The translations under genes and the position numbers were made by a program. From positions 255,365 to 319,364 of the forward strand of contig NZ_JANDJO010000005.1 of NCBI RefSeq assembly GCF_024331145.1: a DNA stretch of 64,000 nt, given 5' to 3'. The first letter of the stretch is position 1. Each line of letters opens with the position of its first letter. This DNA is from Shimia sp. CNT1-13L.2. GTDB lineage: Bacteria > Pseudomonadota > Alphaproteobacteria > Rhodobacterales > Rhodobacteraceae. Below the pieces are notes generated by a model, which made no database searches, was not told the DNA's origin, and saw nothing but the letters and a program-made list of their open reading frames with translations. This document shows, in pieces, positions 41,956 through 50,495 of this stretch.

Positions 41956-43989
41956 ATGTCGGAAAATCAGGTGGTCACGGTCACACACAAGGGCGATGTG
42001 GCATGGGTTGAAATCAACAACCCGCCCGTCAACGCAACCTCAACTGCCGTCCGTCAGGGGCTGGCAGACGCCGTGGCCGCTGTCGCGGGGGCGCGTGTCG
42101 CCGTTCTGAAATGCGCGGGCCGGACTTTCGTTGCGGGCGGCGACATGTCCGAGTTCGACGCCCCGCCGGTCGAGCCGCACCTGCCCGACGTTGTGCAGAT
42201 GATCGAAGACAGCCCGACCCCCTTTGTCGCCATGATGCACGGCAACGTGCTGGGCGGCGGCTTTGAAATTGCGATGGGCTGCGCATGGCGCATCGCGGCC
42301 AGCGGCACCGGCTTTGGCCTGCCCGAAGTCAACGTCGGCCTGATCCCAGGTGCGGCAGGCACCCAACGTCTGCCCCGCCTGATCGGCATGGACGCCGCCA
42401 TCGACATCGCCTGCTCGGGCAAGATCGTCAAAGCCGAAGCAATGCTGGCTCTGGGGGGCATCGACATGGTGTCCGACAACCTTGAGGCGGACGTGAACAG
42501 CTTCATTGCAGACCTGCCCGACCGCCCCACCGCGATCAGCGCCCGCGAGGTTCCCGCGTTCGCCGATGACCTGATCGAAACCAAACGTGCGGCCCTCACC
42601 AAGCGTGCGAAAGGCCAGCAGTCCCCGCTTGAAAACCTTGAAGCCTTGCAATGGGCCTTGGAGCCTTTTGCCGAAGGCCAACCCAAGGAACGCGCACGCC
42701 ACCTTGCCCTGCGCCACAGCCCCGAAAGCCGCGCCCTGCGTCACGCCTTCTTTGCCGAGCGCGTGGTTGCAAAACCCGACGCCATCAAGGGGGCCACGCC
42801 GCGTGACATCGCGTCTCTGGTCGTCGTCGGCGGTGGCCTCATGGGGGCCGGTATCGCCACCTCCGCGCTCAACGCCGGCCTTCCCGTCACCCTGATCGAA
42901 CGCGATGCCGATGCCGCCAAACAGGCCGAAACCCGTGTCCACGGCCTCCTTGAAGGGGCTGTCAAACGCGGCAAGATGACTGCGGACGCCTTCGAGGTGC
43001 ACAAGGCCGCCTTCCGCGCCGTGTCGGACTACGCCGAAGCGGCCAGCGCGCCGCTCGCCATCGAAGCCGTCTTCGAAGATGTCGCCGTCAAACGCGAGGT
43101 GTTCCAAAAGCTCGCCGCGGTCATGGCCGACGATGCCATCCTGGCAACCAACACGTCGTACCTCGACCCCATGCTGATCTTCGAGGGCATCGAAAACCAG
43201 GACCGCTGCATCGGCCTGCATTTCTTCTCGCCCGCACACATCATGAAGCTGCTCGAGATCGTGAAAACCCCGCACACCAGCGCCGAAGTCCTCGCCACCG
43301 GCTTTGCCCTGGGCAAACGCCTGCGCAAGATCTCGGTCCTGTCCGGGATCTGCGACGGCTTTATCGGCAACCGCATCCTTGCCGCCTATCGCCGCGCCGC
43401 CGACTACCTTCTGGCCGATGGCGCCCTGCCCTATCAGGTCGACGCCGCGATGCGCAAAATGGGCGTTCCGATGGGCCCCTATGAAATGCAGGATCTCACC
43501 GGTCTCCAAATCGCCTGGGCCAACCGCAAGCGTCAGGCCGCCACGCGTGATCCGAACGAACGCTATGTGACCATCGCCGACCAACTCTGCGAAATGGACC
43601 GCCTTGGCCAGCGCACCGGCAAGGGCTGGTACACCTACGAAGAGGGCAATCGCAAACCCCTCCGCGACCCCGAAGTCGAGGCCATCGTCGAGGCCTACTC
43701 GGCACGAAACGGCATCACCCGCCGCGCCTTTACCGAAGAGGAAATCGCCGGTCGCCTTCTTGCTGTCATCGCCAACGAAGGCGCCCTGATCGTGCAGGAA
43801 GGAATCGCCGAACGCGCCGCTGACGTCGATATGGTCAAGGTCCACGGCTACGGCTTCCCCCGCTGGCGCGGCGGCCCGATGCAATACGCCAAGGAAATCG
43901 GATTGGAAAAATCCAAGGAATTCATGCAGCTGGTGGCAACAGACAGCCCCGGCTCATGGAAAGTCGCCTCTTGGAAAGGGGTGGTTTGA
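41956..43989 (+). CDS. FadB-like enoyl-CoA hydratase / 3-hydroxyacyl-CoA dehydrogenase
   Basis: 677 residues with two parts. Residues 1-190 form a crotonase domain (VLKCAGRTFVAGGDMSEF, VAMMHGNVLGGGFEIAMGCAWRIAA, GLPEVNVGLIPGAAGTQRLPR). From about 280 a dehydrogenase begins with SLVVVGGGLMGAGIATSALNAG and continues with LATNTSYLDP, GLHFFSPAHIMKLLEIV and FIGNRILAAYRRAADYLL. In this locus it would replace separate PaaF and PaaH, which are not present in the window. It is divergent from paaG and under the PaaR-type site at 41892. Confidence 0.9.
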   Translation: MSENQVVTVTHKGDVAWVEINNPPVNATSTAVRQGLADAVAAVAGARVAVLKCAGRTFVAGGDMSEFDAPPVEPHLPDVVQMIEDSPTPFVAMMHGNVLGGGFEIAMGCAWRIAASGTGFGLPEVNVGLIPGAAGTQRLPRLIGMDAAIDIACSGKIVKAEAMLALGGIDMVSDNLEADVNSFIADLPDRPTAISAREVPAFADDLIETKRAALTKRAKGQQSPLENLEALQWALEPFAEGQPKERARHLALRHSPESRALRHAFFAERVVAKPDAIKGATPRDIASLVVVGGGLMGAGIATSALNAGLPVTLIERDADAAKQAETRVHGLLEGAVKRGKMTADAFEVHKAAFRAVSDYAEAASAPLAIEAVFEDVAVKREVFQKLAAVMADDAILATNTSYLDPMLIFEGIENQDRCIGLHFFSPAHIMKLLEIVKTPHTSAEVLATGFALGKRLRKISVLSGICDGFIGNRILAAYRRAADYLLADGALPYQVDAAMRKMGVPMGPYEMQDLTGLQIAWANRKRQAATRDPNERYVTIADQLCEMDRLGQRTGKGWYTYEEGNRKPLRDPEVEAIVEAYSARNGITRRAFTEEEIAGRLLAVIANEGALIVQEGIAERAADVDMVKVHGYGFPRWRGGPMQYAKEIGLEKSKEFMQLVATDSPGSWKVASWKGVV

Positions 43990-44004
43990 ATTTTGAACCG
44001 AAAG

Positions 44005-44029
44005 GTGTTGATAGTTACAAAATCAACAC
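44005..44029. promoter_or_regulatory. Operator before the TRAP transporter genes
   Basis: GTGTTGAT-agttacaaa-ATCAACAC: perfect 8-bp arms, 9-base spacer, in a 78-base gap. The spacer AGTTACAAA is the same as in 20798-20806 in front of hmgA. Confidence 0.72.
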
Positions 44030-44067
44030 TTAACACAGCAATGAATTGCCATTTTAGGGAGGATCTC

Positions 44068-45090
44068 ATGGCTAAATTCTCGAAAATCACCTCGCTTCTG
44101 GCCGGCGCCACCATGGCTCTGTCGGCAGCCGCGGCCTTTGCAGCGGACCACACCCTCGTGATCTCGTCGTGGGCGCCGCCGACCCACGGCATCAACGCCA
44201 AGATGTGGCCCAAGTTCATCGAGATGGTTGAGGAAGCCACCGACGGCAAGGTGACCGCCGAACTCAAGCTGGGCATCGCCCCGCCGCCGGCTCAGATGGA
44301 CCTGATCATGGACGGCGCAGCCGACGCATCGATCATCTTCCACGGCTATCAGGCTGGTCGTTTCGTCACCACCAAGATGATCGAACTGCCGGGCTACGAA
44401 GGTTCTGCCGAAGCAGCTTCGGTTGCCTACTGGCGCGCCTACGAAAAGTACCTGTCCAAGGCCAACGAGCACCGCGGCGTGAAACTGATCGCCCTGCACA
44501 CCCACGGCCCGGCCCAGCTGCACTCGAACAAGGCGGTCACCGCCATGGATGAGATCGCAGGTCTGAAAGTCCGCATCCCCGGTGGTGTTGGCGGCGACGT
44601 TGGCGCGGCTCTGGGTGCAACCGGCATCGCGGTTCCGGCCCCGAAAGTCTATGAAACCCTCGCATCGAACGCAGCCGACGGTGTTGTCATGCCGTTTGAA
44701 TCGCGCAAGGGCTTCAAACTGACCGAAGTTGCCAAGAACGTCTACGAAGTTCCGGGTGGCCTGTACCGTGGTTCCTTCGCCTTCATCATGAACGAAGACA
44801 CCTTTGCCGATCTGCCGGCCGACCTGCAAAAAGCCCTCGACGAAAAAGTCTTCGGCGAACCGCTGTCGCGTGAAATCGGCAAGATCTGGGACGAGATCGA
44901 CACCATCGGTCGTGACGCCACCACCACTGCCGAAGGCAACGCCATCAACGCCGCGTCTGCCGCTGACCTGGAAAAGTTCAACGCCATCGCAGCTGACGTA
45001 CGCGCCAAAGTCATCGCCGAAGTCACCGACGCAGGCATCGACGGCCAGGCCGCATACGACATGATCAAAGCGGAAATGGCGGCTCAATAA
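44068..45090 (+). CDS. TRAP transporter substrate-binding protein (DctP family)
   Basis: 340 residues. A Sec signal peptide (KITSLLAGATMALSAAAAFA, cleavage around residue 25) is followed by the periplasmic DctP fold: SWAPPTHGINAKMWPKFIEMVEEAT, ELPGYEGSAEAASVAYWRAYEKYL, and LKVRIPGGVGGDVGAALGATGIAVPAPKVYETL, with the carboxylate-binding Arg in KVRIPGG. The ligand is an organic acid, unknown. AGGGAGG precedes the ATG. A strong stem-loop after the gene would keep this component in excess of the membrane subunits. Confidence 0.9.
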   Translation: MAKFSKITSLLAGATMALSAAAAFAADHTLVISSWAPPTHGINAKMWPKFIEMVEEATDGKVTAELKLGIAPPPAQMDLIMDGAADASIIFHGYQAGRFVTTKMIELPGYEGSAEAASVAYWRAYEKYLSKANEHRGVKLIALHTHGPAQLHSNKAVTAMDEIAGLKVRIPGGVGGDVGAALGATGIAVPAPKVYETLASNAADGVVMPFESRKGFKLTEVAKNVYEVPGGLYRGSFAFIMNEDTFADLPADLQKALDEKVFGEPLSREIGKIWDEIDTIGRDATTTAEGNAINAASAADLEKFNAIAADVRAKVIAEVTDAGIDGQAAYDMIKAEMAAQ

Positions 45091-45105
45091 GCCCCGCTTC
45101 CACCG

Positions 45106-45134
45106 CGGGCCCGGCTGTTCCCTTGCCGGGCCCG
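45106..45134 (+). other. Stem-loop between TRAP binding-protein and membrane subunit genes
   Basis: CGGGCCCGGC-N9-GCCGGGCCCG followed by TTTCCT: perfect 10-bp stem. A partial terminator or message stabiliser; common between binding protein and membrane subunit genes. Confidence 0.65.
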
Positions 45135-45171
45135 TTTCCTCCACTCCCCCGTTTGATGAAAGGCCCGCCCC

Positions 45172-45678
45172 ATGGCTGCGCTGCTTCACATCATCCGCAG
45201 GCTAAGCAACATTCCTGTTCTTGTCGCTTCCGCTGCGCTCTTCATTCTCATGGTCATGACCTTCTGTGACGTTGTCCTGCGGTCGGTCTTTAACGCGCCC
45301 ATCGAGGCCGCGACCGAACTGACCCGCATCCTCATGGCCATCCTCGTCTTCGCGGTTCTGCCTGTTGTGTCGTCCCGCAATGATCACATCGCGGTTGACC
45401 TGACCGACGGCATCTTTGCCCGTCTGCGCCTGAGCCACATCCGTGACGGCATCATCTTCATCGGCTCGGGCATCATGCTCTACTGGCCGATCAAGCGCGT
45501 CTACGTTCTGGCGGAACGCGCCCGTGACTATGGTGACGTGACCGAATACCTGGCCATCCCGCAGTTCTATGTCGGCTGGTTCATCACCATCTTCACCGCC
45601 ATCGCCGCTGTCGCCATGATCGTGACCGGCATCCTGCATTTCGTTGCACCCCATCTTCTGACGGAGCGCCGCACATGA
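45172..45678 (+). CDS. TRAP transporter small membrane subunit (DctQ type)
   Basis: 168 residues with four hydrophobic helices: NIPVLVASAALFILMVMTFCDVVLRS, ILMAILVFAVLPVVSSRNDH, GIIFIGSGIMLYWPIKRVY and WFITIFTAIAAVAMIVTGILHF. The SRNDHIAVDL segment after the second helix is typical. The stop overlaps the start of the large subunit gene (ATGA). Confidence 0.9.
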   Translation: MAALLHIIRRLSNIPVLVASAALFILMVMTFCDVVLRSVFNAPIEAATELTRILMAILVFAVLPVVSSRNDHIAVDLTDGIFARLRLSHIRDGIIFIGSGIMLYWPIKRVYVLAERARDYGDVTEYLAIPQFYVGWFITIFTAIAAVAMIVTGILHFVAPHLLTERRT

Positions 45679-47027
45679 CCGCCGCACTCATTGGTTTCGC
45701 CATCGTTCTTCTGCTGGTGCTGGTGCGCCTGCCCATCGTCTTTGCCATGGGCCTCGTTGGCACCCTCGGCTTCGCCTACGAACGGGGCGGCTCTATTCTC
45801 TCCGAACGCGGCCTCAAGGCCGCCATGTCCATGGTCGGACGCCAGATCACCGACACCGCGCAAGACTATGGCCTGTCGGTTGTGCCCCTCTTCATCCTGA
45901 TGGGTCTCTTCGTGAACAAGGGCGGCATGGCCAAGGAACTCTACGCCGTGTCCAACGCCTTCCTCGGCCACCTGCGCGGCGGTATCGCCATGGCCACCGT
46001 GGCCGCCTGTGGTGGTTTCTCGGCCATCTGCGGATCGTCGCTGGCCACCGCGGCCACCATGTCCAAGGTCGCCATGCCCGAGATGCGCCGCTACGGATAT
46101 TCCGACGAACTGTCGACCGCCTCGATCGCGGCAGGCGGCACGCTCGGCATCCTGATCCCGCCGTCGGTGATCCTCGTGATCTACGGCCTGCTGACCGAAA
46201 CCTCGATCGGCAAGCTGTTCATGGCTGGCATCCTGCCCGGCGCGATGGGCATCCTGTTCTATCTCTTCGCCGTACGCTGGACCGTTTGGCGCAATCCGAA
46301 CTCGGGCCCTGCGGGCGAACGCGCCAGCTGGACTGAGCGTCTTCTTGCCCTGAAATCGGTCTGGGCCGTACTGCTGCTGTTCTTCCTGGTGATCGGCGGC
46401 CTCTACGGTGCCTTTGATTTCTACCCGCTGAACCTGACCTTCTCGCCGACCGAGGCCGCAGGCATGGGCGCGATGGGTGCCTTCCTGATCGCCCTGTCGC
46501 GTGGTGGCCTGACCATCAAGTCGACCCTCGAAGTTCTCAAGGAAACCACCTTCACCGCCGCGGCCCTGTTCTCGGTTCTGATCGGTGCGCAGATCTTCTC
46601 GAACTTCATCAACCTCGCGGGCCTGCCCGAAGCGCTGATCGCCATGGTCACCGCCTATGACGTGCCGAACTTCATGGTCATCCTGATGATACTCGGCATC
46701 TACATCATCCTGGGCTGTGTCTTTGAATCGCTCTCGATGCTGCTGCTGACCGTGCCGATCTTCTTCCCGCTGGTGACCTCGCTTGGTTACGATCCGATCT
46801 GGTTCGGCATCGTTGTGGTTGTCGTGACCGAGATCTCGCTCATCACACCGCCCGTTGGCCTGAACGTGTTCATCCTCAAGGGGGTTGTCGGCGACGTCTC
46901 CACCGGCACCATCTTCAAGGGCGTGACCCCGTTCTGGATCGCCGACATCTTCCGCCTCGCGCTGATCGTGCTGATCCCCTGGATCGTGCTCGTCCTGCCC
47001 GAGCAGATGGGCTCGCTGGGTCACTGA
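45675..47027 (+). CDS. TRAP transporter large permease subunit (DctM type)
   Basis: 450 residues with about 11-12 hydrophobic segments. IAMATVAACGGFSAICGSSLATAATMSKVAMPEMRRYGYSDELSTASIAAGGTLGILIPPSVILVIYG is the DctM sodium- and substrate-binding signature, with the second repeat in IYIILGCVFESLSMLLLTVPIFFPLV and EISLITPPVGLNVFILKGV. The stop TGA overlaps the ATG of the P450 (TGATG), so the P450 is made together with the permease. Confidence 0.92.
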   Translation: MTAALIGFAIVLLLVLVRLPIVFAMGLVGTLGFAYERGGSILSERGLKAAMSMVGRQITDTAQDYGLSVVPLFILMGLFVNKGGMAKELYAVSNAFLGHLRGGIAMATVAACGGFSAICGSSLATAATMSKVAMPEMRRYGYSDELSTASIAAGGTLGILIPPSVILVIYGLLTETSIGKLFMAGILPGAMGILFYLFAVRWTVWRNPNSGPAGERASWTERLLALKSVWAVLLLFFLVIGGLYGAFDFYPLNLTFSPTEAAGMGAMGAFLIALSRGGLTIKSTLEVLKETTFTAAALFSVLIGAQIFSNFINLAGLPEALIAMVTAYDVPNFMVILMILGIYIILGCVFESLSMLLLTVPIFFPLVTSLGYDPIWFGIVVVVVTEISLITPPVGLNVFILKGVVGDVSTGTIFKGVTPFWIADIFRLALIVLIPWIVLVLPEQMGSLGH

Positions 47028-48214
47028 TGTTCATCCTGACGGACCTGCCGGACGGGTTTCACGAGAACCCCTACCCGCACTACAGGCGGTTGCGTGAAGA
47101 CGCACCCGCCTGCCTGCAACCGGATGGCAGCGTGGTGGTGTCGCGCTATGCAGACCTTGATCGCATCTACCGCGACACCACCACCTTCATCTCGGACAAG
47201 AAAGCGGTCTTCGGCCCCAAGTATGGCGTCGACTCGCCGCTTTACGAACACCACACCAATTCGCTTGTCTTCAACGACCCGCCCCTGCACACCCGCGTGC
47301 GCAAGGTCATGGTCGGCGCGATGAACCCGCGTGCCCTGGCACAGATGGAACCCGGTCTCGAACTCCTGATCGCGGGCCTTCTCGACGAGATGGAAGGCAA
47401 GGGCGAGGTTGAGCTGATCGAAGCCTTTGCCGGCGCCATCCCCATCGAGGTGATCGGCAACCTGCTTGGCATTCCCCGCGATCAACGCGATCCGCTGCGG
47501 GACTGGTCGCTTGCCATCCTCGGCGCTCTGGAACCCCAGCTGACGCAGGAACAAGAAGCGCATGGCAACCAGTCGGTCACGGATTTCAAGGCTTTCCTGC
47601 GCACCATCATCGAAGACCGCAAGGCCAACCCCGGCGATCCCGAAGTCGACGTGCTGACCCGCCTGATCCACACCGAAGGCGATCACCTGACCGAGGTGGA
47701 ACTCTACCAGAACTGCATCTTCATCCTGAATGCGGGCCACGAGACGACGACCAACCTGATCGGCAATTCGCTTGCGCTTCTGGATCAGCACCGTGATAAA
47801 CGTGCCGAACTCATCGCGAACCCGGCCCTGATCAACACCGCGGTTGACGAATTCCTCCGAATGGAAAGCCCCAACCAGTTTGGCAACCGGCTCACCACGG
47901 CCGAAATCGAACTACACGGTCTGACCATCCCCGCAGGCACCGACATCCATCTCTGCATGGGCGGCGCCAATCGCGATCCCGAACAGTTCGCCGATCCCGA
48001 CGAAATGAAACTCGACCGCCGCCCCAACAAGCACCTCGCCTTTGCCGGCGGCGCGCATACCTGCGTCGGCCTGACCCTGGCGCGCATGGAAGGCCGTATC
48101 GCAGTGGGTCGGTTCCTGGAACGCTATCCAAACTATGAAATCCAGCCCGGCGCAGAACGCGGCGGTCGCGTCCGCTTTCGCGGCTACGCGCGCCTCCCGG
48201 CGCGTCTGACCTGA
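47027..48214 (+). CDS. Cytochrome P450
   Basis: 395 residues, soluble class I type without a membrane anchor. I helix FILNAGHETTTNLIG with the Thr pair, E-x-x-R in NTAVDEFLRMESPNQ, and heme Cys346 in FAGGAHTCVGLTLARMEGR. Translationally coupled to the TRAP permease. No ferredoxin or ferredoxin reductase gene is adjacent, so electrons come from elsewhere (PaaE is a possible but unsupported donor). The substrate is presumably what the TRAP system imports, perhaps an aromatic acid. Confidence 0.92.
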   Translation: MFILTDLPDGFHENPYPHYRRLREDAPACLQPDGSVVVSRYADLDRIYRDTTTFISDKKAVFGPKYGVDSPLYEHHTNSLVFNDPPLHTRVRKVMVGAMNPRALAQMEPGLELLIAGLLDEMEGKGEVELIEAFAGAIPIEVIGNLLGIPRDQRDPLRDWSLAILGALEPQLTQEQEAHGNQSVTDFKAFLRTIIEDRKANPGDPEVDVLTRLIHTEGDHLTEVELYQNCIFILNAGHETTTNLIGNSLALLDQHRDKRAELIANPALINTAVDEFLRMESPNQFGNRLTTAEIELHGLTIPAGTDIHLCMGGANRDPEQFADPDEMKLDRRPNKHLAFAGGAHTCVGLTLARMEGRIAVGRFLERYPNYEIQPGAERGGRVRFRGYARLPARLT

Positions 48215-48257
48215 AACAACGGATCGGGGCGACTATCCGCCCTGCCACGCAAATTGA

Positions 48258-48277
48258 TTGACCGACCGTTCGGCCAA
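48258..48277. promoter_or_regulatory. Probable PaaR operator before paaZ
   Basis: TTGACCGACCGTTCGGCCAA, 17 of 20 bases symmetric. Same family as 41892 and 27840. It is 91 bases before the paaZ ATG and 43 bases after the P450 stop. Confidence 0.72.
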
Positions 48278-48368
48278 TAATAACATACCCTCAAACCGGC
48301 CCACGCCGGACACGAGATTCGCACTAGAACGTGTTGCGCCCCGGCGCGGCGCAACAGGAGGAACCGAC

Positions 48369-50399
48369 ATGACCATCCAGCAGATTTCCAGCTTCGCCGC
48401 AGGCGAATGGCTTGCCCCGGGCGAAGGTGCCCGCAACATCGCCAGCGCGATCACCGGCGAGGTCATAGCCACCGCGGGCAACAACGCCCTCGATGCGCAG
48501 GCCATGCTCGACTATGCCCGCAAGGTCGGCGGCCCCGCCCTGCGTGCCATGACCTTCCACGAGCGCGCCAAGATGCTCAAGGCGCTGGCCCTGCACCTGC
48601 GCGAGCACAGACAGGCGATGTACGATCTGTCTTTTGACACCGGCGCAACCCAATCCGATCACATGATCGACATTGATGGTGGCATCGGCACGATGCTGGT
48701 CTTCGCCTCGAAAGGCCGCCGCGAAATGCCTGACGGCCACGTCTATCTGGATGGCGACGTCGAGCAGCTAAGCCGCAACGGCACCTTCCTCGGCCAACAC
48801 ATCTGCACCCCGCTGCAAGGCGTGGCCGTACACATCAACGCCTTCAACTTCCCGGTCTGGGGCATGTTGGAAAAACTGGCCCCGACCCTCCTGGCTGGTG
48901 TCCCCGCGATTGTGAAGCCCGCCACCAACTCCTGCTATGTCACCGAACTCGCCGTCAAAGTGATGCTCGACTCCGGTCTCCTGCCCGCCGGTGCCCTGCA
49001 ACTGGTGTCCGGCGGCCTTGGCGACATGCTCGACCGCCTGACCATGCAGGACGTCGTCAGCTTCACCGGTTCCGCCGACACCGCGATGAAACTGCGCTCG
49101 AACCCGGTGATCCTTGAAAACTCGGTCCGCTTTGTTGCCGAACAGGACAGCCTCAACGCCTCGATCCTCGGCCCCGACGCCCAACCGGGCACGCCCGAGT
49201 TCGATCTCTTCGTGAAAGAGGTCCAGCGCGAGATGACCACCAAGGCCGGTCAGAAATGTACCGCCATTCGCCGCATCATCGCGCCGGAAAACACCGTGCA
49301 GGCCGTGATCGAAGCCCTGTCCGCGCGCCTTGCGAAAACCGTGATCGGCGATCCGCGCAAGGAAACCACCCGCATGGGTGCGCTGGTCTCCAACGGCCAG
49401 AAACGCGACGTGCTGGAAAAAGCCGCCATCATCGGCCAGGAAGCTGAGCGCGTCTTCGGCAACCCCGAGGCCTTTGATGTCGACGGTGCGGATGCCGAGA
49501 AAGGCGCCTTCGTGCCGCCGATGCTGTTCCATTGCGCCAACCCCGATGCCGCCCAGCGCGTGCACGACACCGAAGCCTTTGGCCCGGTCTCGACCATCAT
49601 GGGCTATCGCGATCTCGACCACGCCATCGAACTGGTCAACAAGGGCCAGGGCTCGCTGGTCGCCTCGGTCATCACCCATGACCCGGCCGTTGCCCGCCAG
49701 GTCGCACTGGGAGCCGGCGCTTACCACGGGCGCCTCTACTTCAACAACCGCGACTCCATGAAGGAAAGCACCGGTCACGGCTCGCCTCTTCCACACATGG
49801 TCCACGGTGGCCCCGGCCGCGCAGGCGGCGGCGAGGAAATGGGCGGCGTGCGTGGTGTCAAACACTACATGCAGCGCACCGCGATTCAGGGCAGCCCGGA
49901 AATCCTCTCTGCCATCGGCGAGAAATGGGTGCCCGGCGCAACCGAGATCGAAGGTCCGGCCCACCCCTTCACCCGCAAGTATGGCGAACTGGCCATCGGC
50001 GAGACCCTGCACACCGCGCCGCGCACGATCTCGATGGAAGACATCGAACACTTCGCCAACTTCACCGGTGACACCTTCTATGCCCACATGGATCAGGAAG
50101 CCGCCGAGCGGAACCCCTTCTTCCCCGGTCGCGTCGCCCACGGCTACCTGCTGCTCAGCTTTGCCGCCGGTCTCTTTGTTGAACCCAACGAAGGCCCTGT
50201 TCTGGCCAACACCGGCCTCGACAGCCTGCGTTTCATGAAGCCCGTCGAAGCAGGCGACAGCATCAAGGTGCGTCTCACGGTCAAGAAAAAGACCAAGCGC
50301 AACGACGAATACGGCGAGGTCCGCTGGCACGTCACCCTCACCAATCAGGATGACGAGCTGGTCGCGGAATACGAACTCCTCACCATGAACGCTTACTGA
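48369..50399 (+). CDS. paaZ: Oxepin-CoA hydrolase / 3-oxo-5,6-didehydrosuberyl-CoA semialdehyde dehydrogenase
   Basis: 676 residues with two domains. The N-terminal aldehyde dehydrogenase (residues about 1-520) has FVAEQDSLNASILG and KAGQKCTAIRRII with the catalytic Cys, the C-terminal MaoC-type hydratase (from about 535) has HFANFTGDTFYAHMDQEAAERNPFFPGRVAHGYLLLSFAAGLF with the Asp/His pair. PaaZ hydrolyses the oxepin ring and oxidises the resulting aldehyde. CAGGAGGA precedes the ATG. A PaaR-type site lies upstream. Confidence 0.95.
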   Translation: MTIQQISSFAAGEWLAPGEGARNIASAITGEVIATAGNNALDAQAMLDYARKVGGPALRAMTFHERAKMLKALALHLREHRQAMYDLSFDTGATQSDHMIDIDGGIGTMLVFASKGRREMPDGHVYLDGDVEQLSRNGTFLGQHICTPLQGVAVHINAFNFPVWGMLEKLAPTLLAGVPAIVKPATNSCYVTELAVKVMLDSGLLPAGALQLVSGGLGDMLDRLTMQDVVSFTGSADTAMKLRSNPVILENSVRFVAEQDSLNASILGPDAQPGTPEFDLFVKEVQREMTTKAGQKCTAIRRIIAPENTVQAVIEALSARLAKTVIGDPRKETTRMGALVSNGQKRDVLEKAAIIGQEAERVFGNPEAFDVDGADAEKGAFVPPMLFHCANPDAAQRVHDTEAFGPVSTIMGYRDLDHAIELVNKGQGSLVASVITHDPAVARQVALGAGAYHGRLYFNNRDSMKESTGHGSPLPHMVHGGPGRAGGGEEMGGVRGVKHYMQRTAIQGSPEILSAIGEKWVPGATEIEGPAHPFTRKYGELAIGETLHTAPRTISMEDIEHFANFTGDTFYAHMDQEAAERNPFFPGRVAHGYLLLSFAAGLFVEPNEGPVLANTGLDSLRFMKPVEAGDSIKVRLTVKKKTKRNDEYGEVRWHVTLTNQDDELVAEYELLTMNAY

Positions 50400-50495
50400 T
50401 CACGAATTGGGCCGGGGCAAATGCCTCGGCCCTTTCTGATTGGGGTCGCGGGCCAATCGCTGGCAAATCTCCTGCCCTCCCCTTATAAAAGGGGC

